This document shows, one piece after another, positions 1-8,970 of a stretch of DNA of 64,000 nt. Source of the DNA: Spirochaetales bacterium (lineage in GTDB: Bacteria; Spirochaetota; Spirochaetia; Sphaerochaetales; Sphaerochaetaceae); NCBI GenBank assembly GCA_017470995.1, contig JAFUXI010000034.1, positions 1 through 64,000 on the forward strand, in the 5' to 3' direction. The notes beneath the pieces were generated by a model, which searched no databases, was not told the DNA's origin, and saw only the letters and a program-made list of their open reading frames with translations. A program made the position numbers and the translations under genes. Numbering within the stretch: the first letter of the stretch is position 1; every line of letters starts with the position of its first letter.

Positions 1-35
1 ATCATCATCATTGCTACTGTCATCTTCTTCATCAT
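1..35 (-). CDS. 5' end of a secreted or membrane protein, truncated by the window edge
   Basis: On the minus strand an AAGGAG Shine-Dalgarno (42-47) lies six bases before ATG at 33-35. The frame opens as Met-Met-Lys-Lys-Met-Thr-Val-Ala-Met-Met-Met and runs off the left edge. Two lysines followed by hydrophobic residues look like the start of a signal peptide. Only about 11 codons are visible, so no function can be given. The chief doubt is that the ATG/ATC repeats here are simple sequence that could mimic a start. Confidence 0.35.
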   Translation of the reverse strand, partial: MMKKMTVAMMM

Positions 36-294
36 CGTCTTCTCCTTCGGCGGTGGTGTGTTTTGTTTTTCCTTACACTTAAAGCCTAGCAGTCACACCG
101 ACATGAGAAGAACCCGTTTGAAGGGACAAAATGCCCCTTTGAGAGCTCTATTTGATGGTTTTACCCCTTATTTGCGATGAAAATTGAGCAAAGAAATGAG
201 CAATATTTCTTTTCTTTTACTAACCTCAGAAGATGATAAAAATGTTTAATTCTGAAAAACGAAGAGTCTTACTGTTGACTATATAATATGGATA
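36..294. other. AT-rich intergenic stretch
   Basis: No open frame with a credible ribosome site is visible. The stretch must hold the promoter of the leftward gene starting at 35 and the 3' end of the ORF6N transcript. TTGACT (274-279) and TATAAT (281-286) both occur, but they are almost adjacent and do not form a spaced promoter. No convincing terminator was found. Confidence 0.4.
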
Positions 295-768
295 TCATCC
301 ATCCAACTGCAGGTATTCATGCTGACCGATCATGGACCTGTTCTCGATGATGTAGTTCTTCATCGCCTGGAAAGCTCGGATCAAAGCCTTGCTCTGTTTT
401 ACTGCCAATTCGCCTTTGAGAACGGTCATCAACATATATATCCCTTGCTCCGTGAAGGCATACGGCATAACCCTTGAACCACCCCAACTTGATATCACAA
501 ATTGTGATTTCAAGATTATATCCAATTCTGATTCTTTCAAACGAAAGCAAAAATCAGCATCAAACTTCTCTCTATTTCGCTTAACCTGCTGATTAAAAGA
601 TATTGTGTCATATCCATAGATTGCAGCCAAGTCGAAGTCCAGCATGACCTTTACCCCACGGATTACATGGATCTTATCTCTGATTGAATTCTCATCGATT
701 ATCTGAATCTCTTTGACAGTTGCGGCGCTTTTTGAACCTTTATCTTTAATGGATAAAAACGAATACAA
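295..768 (-). CDS. ORF6N (KilA-N-type) DNA-binding domain protein
   Basis: The 157-residue product matches the ORF6N domain found in phage and mobile-element proteins. It has the IRGxxVMLDFDLAAIYGY opening, the FNQQVKRNxEKFxxDFxF core, and the YAFTEQGIYMLMTVL segment followed by a helical tail. Members are thought to bind DNA and are often phage antirepressor-like. The frame opens with TTG and has no clear Shine-Dalgarno; the conserved part begins near residue 18, so the true start is uncertain. The protein ends soon after the domain, while many relatives carry a further C-terminal helical region, so it may be 3'-truncated. No other phage gene is near. It is probably a mobile-element remnant or a solitary cargo gene. 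Confidence 0.65.
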   Translation of the reverse strand: MYSFLSIKDKGSKSAATVKEIQIIDENSIRDKIHVIRGVKVMLDFDLAAIYGYDTISFNQQVKRNREKFDADFCFRLKESELDIILKSQFVISSWGGSRVMPYAFTEQGIYMLMTVLKGELAVKQSKALIRAFQAMKNYIIENRSMIGQHEYLQLDG

Positions 769-822
769 TCTGTTTCATTTTTTTTCAGAGAGAAGATTAT
801 AGAGCGTGTGCCGTGATGTCTT

Positions 823-1308
823 TCAGTGCGCTGTCTTGACGATTGAGGATGCGTAATCGATGTGGTCGATGTTGTAATCCTGAATCAGGGATTTGATAAT
901 CGTGCGGATTTCGGTCTGTCCATGAACATCCAGGGCCGTGTAGGCAACACCGTCCTGGGAAATCTTGAACTGACTGCTGCTGGTGCGGATCAGGACCCCT
1001 GCCTTGCTGCCTTCATAGAAAGCGCCGCGGCTGATCTCCTCGGCAATCTTGTGGATGCAGGTGCCCATGACCTGATCCAGAACATCCGGAGACATGTTGA
1101 TGAGGTTGATTACAACACCGTTGTCCGTGTAGAGATCTTCAATGGCATTGGCGATTGCAATGGGATTATCGGTGGAAATCACCTGCTGGACCTCCGATGC
1201 CGGAGGAACCACGGCTATGAGAACAATCTCCTGTTTGTATACATCAGCAAAAAGCGGGCAGAAAAATGAAACAAAAATGAATATCAATACAAGGAGGCGT
1301 TTTCTCAT
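823..1308 (-). CDS. small secreted protein of unknown function
   Basis: The 161-residue product starts with a typical signal peptide: two basic residues, a long hydrophobic stretch rich in Phe/Ile/Val, then LFA-D as a probable signal peptidase I site near residue 21. The mature part of about 140 residues is mixed alpha/beta with no motif I recognise. No Shine-Dalgarno precedes the ATG. Instead a good promoter (TTGACT, 17 bases, AATAAT) ends five bases before it, so the mRNA is probably leaderless. It follows the gene at 1354-1941 but appears to have its own promoter. Confidence 0.65.
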   Translation of the reverse strand: MRKRLLVLIFIFVSFFCPLFADVYKQEIVLIAVVPPASEVQQVISTDNPIAIANAIEDLYTDNGVVINLINMSPDVLDQVMGTCIHKIAEEISRGAFYEGSKAGVLIRTSSSQFKISQDGVAYTALDVHGQTEIRTIIKSLIQDYNIDHIDYASSIVKTAH

Positions 1309-1313
1309 GCTTA

Positions 1314-1342
1314 ATTATTGATTTATTTGAGTGACAAGTCAA
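1314..1342 (-). promoter_or_regulatory. sigma-70 promoter for the gene at 823-1308
   Basis: Minus-strand TTGACT (1337-1342), a 17-base spacer and AATAAT (1314-1319). Only five bases separate the -10 box from the ATG at 1308, which places the predicted transcription start at the start codon. Confidence 0.5.
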
Positions 1343-1353
1343 GGAAAGACGTA

Positions 1354-1941
1354 TCAGTTTACAACGTATTTGAGCGTCAGATCAGCAGAATATGTGCCCG
1401 GATGCTCGACAAGTTCAGCGTTTCTTTCCCAGTTTGCGGTGAAGGTTGCGATCGTTGTCCCTCTGGCAACAGCCAATGACGAGTTCTTGTACCTGAGGGA
1501 AAGGATCAGAGTATTTTCCTCCGGAGTTTCGGAAACAACCTCAAGGTAATCCTCACTGACAGAGGGATCTCCGATTGCAGTGAAGAAGAACTCGGTGGTG
1601 GAGTAAACTTCATTGGAAGCATAATCCTTGTATGAAAGCTGGCCAGCCTCGACAGAGATGGTGATTGCCTCGTTGGTCATTGTGGTCTGCTGCTGCTTGA
1701 TCATGAAATCAACGATGACATTCTCTCTTGAGATGTCGGCATCTACAAGAATGTAGTTGCTGGCTTCTGCTGCATTGTCACCGCCGTTGACACAGAGCCT
1801 GTAGAGTCCACCTGCGCTATCCGTATTGGCCTGATCGAGCGTATAGCCCCTGACAAGGGACTGCACCTTGATTTCGCCCTTGGCAAAAAGCGCACATGAA
1901 ACGAGGAGAATTGTAATGAAAACAGATAAAATCTTCTTCAT
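1354..1941 (-). CDS. small secreted beta-rich protein
   Basis: An upstream in-frame ATG at 1974 lies inside the predicted -10 region. The ATG at 1941, preceded by AAGG and opening with MKKILSV, is therefore the better start and gives 195 residues. A signal peptide ends near the FAKG segment (about residue 20). The mature region is a predicted beta-sandwich ending in a GTYSADLTLKY strand. The same layout and a very similar C-terminus (AGIYKAKVSVIY) occur in the protein at 13452-14090, so the two are paralogues. The ending resembles the last strand of spore-coat-U/pilin-like beta-sandwich domains, but that link is only suggestive. Confidence 0.65.
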   Translation of the reverse strand: MKKILSVFITILLVSCALFAKGEIKVQSLVRGYTLDQANTDSAGGLYRLCVNGGDNAAEASNYILVDADISRENVIVDFMIKQQQTTMTNEAITISVEAGQLSYKDYASNEVYSTTEFFFTAIGDPSVSEDYLEVVSETPEENTLILSLRYKNSSLAVARGTTIATFTANWERNAELVEHPGTYSADLTLKYVVN

Positions 1942-1962
1942 ACTGGCCTTAACCCAATTAGA

Positions 1963-1991
1963 TTTATAACCCATGTATATCCAATAGTCAA
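1963..1991 (-). promoter_or_regulatory. sigma-70 promoter for the gene at 1354-1941
   Basis: Minus-strand TTGACT (1986-1991), a 17-base spacer and TATAAA (1963-1968). The predicted transcription start near 1956 leaves a leader of about 15 bases containing the AAGG ribosome site. Confidence 0.6.
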
Positions 1992-2042
1992 GATTTTGGA
2001 AAAAAATTTTTAAAAATTTTTATTTTGACCGTCAATTATTTT

Positions 2043-3158
2043 TTAAAGCCAGGTTCTCATCTTGGCCAACATGCTGGTCATGTAGACCCATTTATCAAGC
2101 GCAACCTCGGCTGCAGCCATGATATTGGCCTTCTCTCCCAGATGCGAGCGCTCGATTGTCATACCCGGACAGAGCTTTGCAAGCTCACGCAGACAGTAGT
2201 CCGTGATGGTAGCACCCTCCCCGCTTATCACGACCTTGTTTGAACCGGTGATCTGAACCGTCATGGCTATGGCATTGGCCATGCACTGCAGGCTGTCCTT
2301 CTCCACTCTGGACCAGAGGTCCTTGAGATGGACATCGCTGTTGCCCGACAGCGCCCAGGCGGAGACGTTTGCCTCAAGGCATCCGATCTGACCGCAGGAA
2401 CAGAGTCCTGTGGGGCTGACTTTCAGGTGTGCAAAGGAGTTTCCCTCTCCGAAGACACGGTCCTCGCAGACAAGGGCCATGTTCACCGAATTACCCCATT
2501 CTATATATATAATGGGGGCATCGGAGGAAAGAAGTCCGCTTCCGAACGAGGCATAGCGCTCGGCATCAACCAGGGCATAGGTGCTGTTTCTGCAGGTGGC
2601 GCGCATCTTGAGAACCTGTTCGAAGGCTTCCACGATGGGGATGTCCTTCCATGGAAGATAGGGGCAGCTCTCGATGATTCTTCCGTTGGCGGAGACCTTG
2701 CCTCCTACGGCGATTCCCGCGCCGATGATCTTCTCCTTGTCTACGGGGCGCATTACGCGCATGCAGCTCTTGATGATCTCTACGCAGAATTCCTCGACCT
2801 TGGGGGCATCGGTCTTGGTGGGCAGGCGTTCCAGATGGACAGGCTCGGACAGAAGATTGCACAAAGCCACCGTGGTATTGCGGCTTCCGATGTCCACGCT
2901 CAGAACGTATTTTGCGTCTGCAATGATCGAAAGACATGTGGGACGGCGGCCGTTGGCGCTCTCGAGCTTGCCGGTTTCGGTTACCAGACCGCGGTTGATG
3001 AGGTCATCGACGATCTCGCCGGTCGAGACCTTGTTGAGATCCAGGATTCTGGCGATCTCGGCCTTTGAGAGGTTGTCGTGGGTTCTCAGGCATCCGAAGA
3101 CCCTTGCCGTATTGATGGTTCTGGCAGCCTTTGGCTGCGAAAGCTTCATGTCAGTCAT
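2043..3158 (-). CDS. ROK-family transcriptional repressor
   Basis: The 371-residue protein has an N-terminal winged helix-turn-helix (about residues 12-65, with the SKAEIARIL helix typical of NagC/XylR repressors). A ROK sugar-kinase-like domain follows. It contains the zinc motif C-x-C-G-x2-G-C-x-E at 253-261 and a supporting His at 244. The phosphate-binding loop (DIGSRNTT, near 89) is degenerate, as expected for a regulator rather than a kinase. Its ATG overlaps the oppF stop by four bases (ATGA), so it is the last gene of the opp operon and translationally coupled to it. Such proteins usually bind a sugar or amino-sugar inducer. Its targets may include the opp operon itself or the mal and nag genes in this window; that is inference. 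Confidence 0.85.
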   Translation of the reverse strand: MTDMKLSQPKAARTINTARVFGCLRTHDNLSKAEIARILDLNKVSTGEIVDDLINRGLVTETGKLESANGRRPTCLSIIADAKYVLSVDIGSRNTTVALCNLLSEPVHLERLPTKTDAPKVEEFCVEIIKSCMRVMRPVDKEKIIGAGIAVGGKVSANGRIIESCPYLPWKDIPIVEAFEQVLKMRATCRNSTYALVDAERYASFGSGLLSSDAPIIYIEWGNSVNMALVCEDRVFGEGNSFAHLKVSPTGLCSCGQIGCLEANVSAWALSGNSDVHLKDLWSRVEKDSLQCMANAIAMTVQITGSNKVVISGEGATITDYCLRELAKLCPGMTIERSHLGEKANIMAAAEVALDKWVYMTSMLAKMRTWL

Positions 3159-4240
3159 GCTTCCTCTGATACTATCTTGGAATACTTCTCGAACTCGGCG
3201 TCATCGCAGAGCACGAAATGATCCGGGCATACCTCGCGGAAGGTAGGCTCGCCGTTGCGGTAATCGTGGTCGGCCACCGGGTTGTAGACGATTCTCTTTC
3301 TGTTGCGCTCGTAGTTCGGATCCGGCTGCGGGATTGCAGACAGAAGGCTTCTGGTGTACGGATGCAGCGGGTGGCGGAAGAGCTCCTCGGAGGAAGCCAG
3401 CTCCACCATGTGTCCGTAATACATGACTCCGATGCGGTCGGAGAAGTATTTGACAACCGAGAGGTCATGGGCGATGAACAGAATCGTCAGCCCCATCTTC
3501 TCCCTGAGGTCGTTCAGAAGGTTCATTATCTGGGCGCGGATGGAGACATCCAGAGCACTAATGGGCTCGTCTGCGATAATCAGCGAGGGTTCCATGATGA
3601 CGGCACGGGCGACGCCGATTCTCTGACGCTGTCCGCCGGAGAACTCATGCGGATAACGGGAGGCATGCTCGCGTACCAGACCAACGGTTTCCAGCATCTC
3701 GAACACCTTCTGGTCGATGTAGTTCTTGTCCTTTATGCCCTTGATAACCAGGCCTTCGGCAATGATGTCACGGACCGTCATTCTGGGATCCAGGGAGGCA
3801 ATCGGATCCTGGAAGATCATCTGGATCTGGTTGACCAGCTTGCGGTCAACGTTCTTGTTGCAGGCCTTTGCATCCTTTATTTTTGCTTTGTTGTCTGAAA
3901 TTATCTGCTCAAGCTCAGCTTTCCGGCCATCGTCCTTGCAATTGCGAAGCTCTTTCCTGGCTGCAGCTATGGCATCCTTGTAGCTTCTGGTTCCGGCGCT
4001 GATGCGCTGTCCCTTGAAGTACACGTTGCCGCTGGTGATATCATAGAGCTTGATGATCGCACGGCCGGTGGTGGTCTTTCCGCAACCGGACTCTCCGACC
4101 AGACCGAATACCTCGCCTTTCTTGATGTCGAAGCTGACGTTGTCCACAGCCTTGTTGACGGCGAACTTGCCCAGCTTGAAGTACTGGCAGAGGTTTTCGA
4201 CTCTCAGAAGGACTTCTCTGTCTTCAACTTTGTTTTCCAT
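3155..4240 (-). CDS. oppF: oligopeptide ABC transporter ATPase OppF
   Basis: This 361-residue cytoplasmic ATPase is one of two that drive peptide import. Walker A (GESGCGKT) is at 49-56, the Q-loop Gln at 144, the signature SGGQRQ at 201-206 and Walker B with DEP near 221-226. A C-terminal oligopeptide-transporter extension begins near HPLHPYTRSLL. A charged, coiled-coil-like insertion of about 45 residues (roughly 85-130) lies between Walker A and the Q-loop, making the protein longer than the usual 310-330. Its start shares one base with the oppD stop (TGATG), and its stop overlaps the ROK gene by four bases. Confidence 0.93.
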   Translation of the reverse strand: MENKVEDREVLLRVENLCQYFKLGKFAVNKAVDNVSFDIKKGEVFGLVGESGCGKTTTGRAIIKLYDITSGNVYFKGQRISAGTRSYKDAIAAARKELRNCKDDGRKAELEQIISDNKAKIKDAKACNKNVDRKLVNQIQMIFQDPIASLDPRMTVRDIIAEGLVIKGIKDKNYIDQKVFEMLETVGLVREHASRYPHEFSGGQRQRIGVARAVIMEPSLIIADEPISALDVSIRAQIMNLLNDLREKMGLTILFIAHDLSVVKYFSDRIGVMYYGHMVELASSEELFRHPLHPYTRSLLSAIPQPDPNYERNRKRIVYNPVADHDYRNGEPTFREVCPDHFVLCDDAEFEKYSKIVSEEA

Positions 4241-6387
4241 CAGTTCTGTCCTCCCATTCTCTCGATTCTTTCCTTCACTATCTCAGGCATCTCCACCTTG
4301 GGGGCGTTGGGATGCAGCAGCCAGGTGGCTGCATAGTGGGTATCCGAAATGCGGAACATCGGCGGCTGCTCCTCGAAATCTATCTCCATTGCATACTTGT
4401 TACGTGCAGCAAAGGCATCGCCCTTCGGCGGATAAATCATGTTGGGAGGAGTTCCGGGGATGGATTCCAGCTTGTTTCCCTTGCTGTTGAGATCCGGAAT
4501 CGATGCCAGAAGAGCCCATGTGTACGGATGTGCAGGATGGTAGAAGACATCCTCGCTGGTTCCGTATTCGACGATCTTTCCGGCATACATGACGGCGATT
4601 CTGTCGGCCATATTGGCAACGACACCCAGATCGTGGGTGATGAAGATGACGGACAGGTCCCTCTCCTTCTTGAGCTTGTTGATCAGTTCCAGGATCTGGG
4701 CCTGAATGGTCACATCAAGGGCTGTGGTGGGCTCGTCACAGATCAGGATGTCCGGATTGGCCGTAAGTGCGATGGCAATGACGATTCTCTGTCTCATTCC
4801 GCCCGAGAACTCGAACGGATACTGGCGGTATCTCTTTCTGGCCTCGGTGATTCCGACCTGCTCCATGACCCTGATGGCCCTGTCCTTTGCCAGCGATTTG
4901 GTAATGACACGGAACGATGCCATTGCGGTCTCGCGCATCCAGCTGACGAAAGCCTCCGTGCGCTTGTCAAAGTCATAGGCCCTGGCTACGGTAAGCTGCT
5001 GCTCGTACTGGGATACCATGTTGTCCAGGATCTTGATAATGTTGGCCTGAACCAGCGAAAGATCCGAAAGCGAAAGCGGGGCAACTGCTTCTTCCGGAGC
5101 CTTGCCCTTGGCCTCAAGACGCGCATAGCGTGCACTCTGGCGATCAAAACGCTTCTGCTCGGCAACGTTTCTGACAATATCGTCATAGTAGACGGTCATG
5201 GCAGAAGTCAGGCTCACGCGGAAGGTGTACGAGAAGCTGTCCTTGACTGTCTCGAACGGGTCAATTCCGGCCTCGACCTTATCGGAAAGCTCCTTGGCAA
5301 GCTTGGTGGCCTCTGCTCTCTCCGGCATTGCGGAGGAAAGTTTTGAAGAAGCCTCACGCAGGGCCTTGATTGCATTCTCCATGCCCTCGACGGACTTCTT
5401 TGCTGAGGCTATCAGGGCTCCCTTGATATCGCTCTTGAAACCCATCATGAACTGGTTGTTCACAAAAGGCTGTGCCTTTGCATTCAGCTCTGCGGAATTC
5501 TCGTCTCCGAGGGTATTGTTTCCAAGAACCAGATAGCAGCCTAGTGCGAAGAAATCGGGGCTTTCGTTCTCAAGAGCCTTCCGGAGCAAATCCCTTCCCT
5601 TCTCCACCTGAGCTTTGAGGGAATCGAATTTCTTGCTCTTTGCGCTCTCATGTGCAGCCTTCTCCATGGCGGAGATTATGCTCTTCATCTCTGCTTCGTC
5701 GCGGACCACAAAGCGGTCTACGGAGGCACGGAAATACTCGGCAAGCTCCCTGGTCTCTGCGACGGGATTGGCTACCGCATCCTTGGAAATGGAAAGCAGC
5801 ATGTCCTCTGCAGCCTTCAGTCCGCCCTCTGCGTTTGAACGGGCCTGTGAGTACGGAGCTTCATACTTGGACTGCTGTCCTATGATTTTCTTGAAGGTGT
5901 CGAAACGCTTGTCGTCATCGCCGCCCTTGGTTTCCTTCATCACGCTATCCAGCTTCCTGAAGATGGCATTGAGCTTCTTTCTGCTCTCGCGCCTGTTCGC
6001 CTTGTTCTTCAGAAGCATGGCCTCGGTGATCTGGTTTCCGATTCTCATGACCGGATTGAGGCTTGAAAGCGGATCCTGGAAGATCATCGAGATCTTGTCT
6101 CCGCGAATCTCATGGTAGTCGTCCTCGCTGATCTTCAGAAGGTCCTTGCCGTCATAGAGGATCTCACCGCTCTCGATGATGGTGTTTCCTGCCGATATTC
6201 CGAGGATGGTCTTGCTGGTTGCGCTCTTTCCGGATCCGGATTCACCGACTATGGCCAATGTCTCGCCTTTGTAGAGGTCAAAGGAGATGTTGCGCACGGC
6301 CTGCAGCTTTCCGTTGATGGTCCTGAACGAGATCGTCAGGTCCTTTACCTGGAGTTTCTTCTCTCTTGTGTCCATTTCAGTGCTCAT
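4240..6387 (-). CDS. oppD: oligopeptide ABC transporter ATPase OppD with a very large internal insertion
   Basis: The ends are ordinary OppD: Walker A GESGSGKS at 48-55, Q-loop Gln104 in FQDPLSSLNP, signature SGGMRQR at 528-534, Walker B/DEP at 547-553 and a C-terminal oligopeptide extension. In normal OppD the Q-loop and signature are about 65-70 residues apart. Here they are about 424 apart, so roughly 350 extra residues sit in the helical subdomain (about 127-490). The insert is charged, Ala/Lys/Glu-rich and mostly helical, with little hydrophobic sequence, so it should be cytosolic. Total length is 715 residues against about 330-350. The frame is intact across the insert, and the gene overlaps oppC by four bases and oppF by one. 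The insert's function is unknown. Confidence 0.9.
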   Translation of the reverse strand: MSTEMDTREKKLQVKDLTISFRTINGKLQAVRNISFDLYKGETLAIVGESGSGKSATSKTILGISAGNTIIESGEILYDGKDLLKISEDDYHEIRGDKISMIFQDPLSSLNPVMRIGNQITEAMLLKNKANRRESRKKLNAIFRKLDSVMKETKGGDDDKRFDTFKKIIGQQSKYEAPYSQARSNAEGGLKAAEDMLLSISKDAVANPVAETRELAEYFRASVDRFVVRDEAEMKSIISAMEKAAHESAKSKKFDSLKAQVEKGRDLLRKALENESPDFFALGCYLVLGNNTLGDENSAELNAKAQPFVNNQFMMGFKSDIKGALIASAKKSVEGMENAIKALREASSKLSSAMPERAEATKLAKELSDKVEAGIDPFETVKDSFSYTFRVSLTSAMTVYYDDIVRNVAEQKRFDRQSARYARLEAKGKAPEEAVAPLSLSDLSLVQANIIKILDNMVSQYEQQLTVARAYDFDKRTEAFVSWMRETAMASFRVITKSLAKDRAIRVMEQVGITEARKRYRQYPFEFSGGMRQRIVIAIALTANPDILICDEPTTALDVTIQAQILELINKLKKERDLSVIFITHDLGVVANMADRIAVMYAGKIVEYGTSEDVFYHPAHPYTWALLASIPDLNSKGNKLESIPGTPPNMIYPPKGDAFAARNKYAMEIDFEEQPPMFRISDTHYAATWLLHPNAPKVEMPEIVKERIERMGGQN

Positions 6388-7925
6388 TCGTCAGCTCCTC
6401 TAAGTGCAGGGTTGAATGCATCCCTGAGTCCGTTTCCGAACAGGTTGAACGACACCTCCAGAAGCGCTATGAACAACGCCGGGAAGAAGATGATATGCGG
6501 ATAGGTGGCCAGATAGTCCTTTCCGTTGGCAAGCATGGTTCCCACGCTTGTCATGGTGGAGCTGTCCAGATTGATGATGCCCAGGTATGTGAGGCTGGAC
6601 TCGCTGAAGATGACTCCCGGGATTACCAGGACACAGCCTGTGATCAGGGTTCCGAGCGAGTTCGGGAAGATGTGCTTGAACATCAGGCGCCTGTCGCTTG
6701 CTCCCAGGGTTCTGGCGGCAAGGACATACTCATGGTGCTTGAATCTGTAGAACTGCATTCGCACGCGGGAGGCCATTCCGATCCACCCCGTCACCACGAA
6801 GGCGAACAGAAGGCTCCAGACAGGACCTACTTTCTTTGCCAGATGCAGCTGGAACAGTGTGGCCACGACCATGAACGGGACCTCGACCAGAATGTCGCTG
6901 ATTCTTTCCATGATCAGGTCTGCAACTCCTCCGTAGTAGCCTTCGATTGCACCGTAGATGGAGCCTAGGAACAGGTTGATCATGGAGATGCACACTGCAA
7001 AGATCAGCGAGAATCTGGCTCCCGAGGCAAGGCGCGTGAAGATGTCCTGACCCAGGGAGTTTGTTCCGAAGAGGAACAGCGGCTCAAAGCCGTAGCGGTA
7101 CTCGAAATAGGTGTACTTGAAGATTCTGCACTTGTAGGAAATGGCGGACGAATCACCCGTGATGATGGCATAACGATATCTCTTGGCGGCATTGATATCG
7201 TCTTTTCCGGGGTCACCTTCGATTCTCAGGGAATCGTAGTTGCCGTCGTTGCCGCTTGTCTTGTATGCCGGGACAAGTTCGCCGTCCTTGAGAATCGCAG
7301 CGCCCTTGGCATTGGATTCATACCAGATGTTGGCATCGCTGACGTTCTTGAGGGTGACGGCGGGATAGATTATCTGCTTGCCCGTCTGGTCCTGCCAGGC
7401 CTGGATGTCCTCGTACTGGCTCTGTGTCAGGGTCATGTAGATGAATCCGTTGGCGGTGTAGCTGTCCAGCTTGACATCATAGAGGGTTTTTCCGGTATCC
7501 GAGACATCGGTTCCATAGAACTTATGCACGACATCGTATCCGGTTTCCTTCTCTATGGCATTGTAGTAGATGTAGTTGGTATCGGTGAGCTCTACACGCT
7601 TGCAGCCGTCCCATCCGAGCCAGGAAAAGAGCCTGGACTTGGGCAGAAGCTTGGTGTAGGTCAGGTATGTGGTGTCCGTCAGGGCTCTCGTGTAGTTGTT
7701 CAGTCCGGCAAACGGAGCGATGATGGCATAGAGGATCAGCAGCGCGATGATGATTGCAGCTGCAATGGAGCTCTTGTTCTTGCGGAATCGGTTCCAGGCA
7801 TCGCCGAAATAACCAATCTGCTTGGTCTTGAACTTCTCGTCACTCTCCGAGCGGTTGTTTGTGAAGCGGAACTTCTCTGCCGGAATCTCGGGGAAACTGG
7901 TTTTCATATCATCAATACTTGCCAT
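6384..7925 (-). CDS. oppC: oligopeptide ABC transporter permease OppC with a large external insertion
   Basis: Residues 52-72 form the first membrane helix. The permease core resumes at FGTNSLGQD (286-294) and continues through the five-helix domain, including the ATPase-contact motif (AARTLGASDRR followed by FKHIFPNSL). Normal OppC has about 50 residues between these two points; here there are about 210. The extra roughly 160-190 residues (about 80-280) are polar, Tyr/Asp-rich and lack membrane helices, so they should face the periplasm, where OppA docks. The protein is 513 residues against about 300 for the family. It overlaps oppB by 14 bases and oppD by four. Confidence 0.9.
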   Translation of the reverse strand: MASIDDMKTSFPEIPAEKFRFTNNRSESDEKFKTKQIGYFGDAWNRFRKNKSSIAAAIIIALLILYAIIAPFAGLNNYTRALTDTTYLTYTKLLPKSRLFSWLGWDGCKRVELTDTNYIYYNAIEKETGYDVVHKFYGTDVSDTGKTLYDVKLDSYTANGFIYMTLTQSQYEDIQAWQDQTGKQIIYPAVTLKNVSDANIWYESNAKGAAILKDGELVPAYKTSGNDGNYDSLRIEGDPGKDDINAAKRYRYAIITGDSSAISYKCRIFKYTYFEYRYGFEPLFLFGTNSLGQDIFTRLASGARFSLIFAVCISMINLFLGSIYGAIEGYYGGVADLIMERISDILVEVPFMVVATLFQLHLAKKVGPVWSLLFAFVVTGWIGMASRVRMQFYRFKHHEYVLAARTLGASDRRLMFKHIFPNSLGTLITGCVLVIPGVIFSESSLTYLGIINLDSSTMTSVGTMLANGKDYLATYPHIIFFPALFIALLEVSFNLFGNGLRDAFNPALRGADE

Positions 7926-8895
7926 TTGCCTTGCTCCCTATTCTGATTCTCGGGTCTATGAAGCCATAGCTGAGGTCCAGGAGAATTCCGGATGCCAGTC
8001 CGATGATGGTGTAGAAACCGGACAACAGCATGAAGAAGTTGTAATCCAGTGCCGTAATTGAGTTGACGTAAAGCGGTCCGACTCCGGGCACGACGAAGAT
8101 GTTCTCGATGATCAGCGAGCCGCCGATGATTCCGATGAACTCTCCGATGATCATCGGGAAGATGACGACCATGGCGTTTCTCAGGGCATGGCGTCTTGTG
8201 GTCTGACCCTTGGTAAGTCCCTTGGTTCTGGCAAGCAGCAGGTACTCGCTGGTAAGGACTTCGGTAAGCTCGGCACGAGTATAGCGGGCAAAGCCAGCAA
8301 TCGAACCGAACGACAGCGAAAGGATTGCCGGCAGCATGGAATGGAACATGCTCCAGGTCAGGTAGTTGGTTCCGCTTTTCATGACAAGCGGGAAAAGCTT
8401 TGCCTTGTAGCAGAGCAGATACTGTACCAGGAATGCGTAGACATAGCTGGGAACGGAGACGAAGATCATGACTCCCGTGGAGATCACGTGGTCCTGCCAC
8501 TTATTCTTTCGCAGGGCGGCATAGATGCCGAGAATCAGTCCCAGAGGAACCGAGAATATCATGGCATAGACATTCAGAAGCATCGTCGCCGGGAGCTTGC
8601 CCAGGAAGATCTTGAAACAGTCCTGTCCTATATAGAGACTTTCGCTGACACCCCAGTCCCCTCCTATCAGGGTTCTGGTGATGAAATGCCAGTATTGCTG
8701 AATCATCGGGATTGCATTTCCGTTGGCGTCCACCAGACCCTGTCTGACTCTGCGCTGGAGGACAAGGTTCATGTCCTTTCCGAACTGCTGGGCCGGGACG
8801 TTCGGAAGCAACCTTATTAGGATGAAGCATCCGGACATGATGATGAAGAACGTCAGAAGCATGAGAAGTACACGCTTGATAACGTATTTACCCAT
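7912..8895 (-). CDS. oppB: oligopeptide ABC transporter permease OppB
   Basis: A standard-size inner-membrane permease of 327 residues. The first helix lies near residues 5-27 (IKRVLLMLLTFFIIMSG), followed by a long periplasmic loop. The MetI-type transport domain then follows with the ATPase-contact motif (ARTKGLTKGQTTRRHALRNA). The ATG at 8895 is preferred over GTG at 8907, because GTGAGGG then acts as the ribosome site five to six bases before it. It is the first gene after the hairpin at 8971-8995 and pairs with OppC to form the channel. Confidence 0.93.
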   Translation of the reverse strand: MGKYVIKRVLLMLLTFFIIMSGCFILIRLLPNVPAQQFGKDMNLVLQRRVRQGLVDANGNAIPMIQQYWHFITRTLIGGDWGVSESLYIGQDCFKIFLGKLPATMLLNVYAMIFSVPLGLILGIYAALRKNKWQDHVISTGVMIFVSVPSYVYAFLVQYLLCYKAKLFPLVMKSGTNYLTWSMFHSMLPAILSLSFGSIAGFARYTRAELTEVLTSEYLLLARTKGLTKGQTTRRHALRNAMVVIFPMIIGEFIGIIGGSLIIENIFVVPGVGPLYVNSITALDYNFFMLLSGFYTIIGLASGILLDLSYGFIDPRIRIGSKANGKY

Positions 8896-8970
8896 ATTTA
8901 CCCTCACTTATTGTTTTGCAGTGATAGCCTGATCTCCCGTATGGGGCATCCGGCCATCATCACAAAACAG

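Noticed and set aside
274-286. Promoter made of TTGACT and TATAAT
   Set aside because: The two boxes are one base apart, not 16-18, and no gene starts downstream on the plus strand.
295-768. Prophage
   Set aside because: A single ORF6N gene is present with no integrase, structural or lysis genes nearby.
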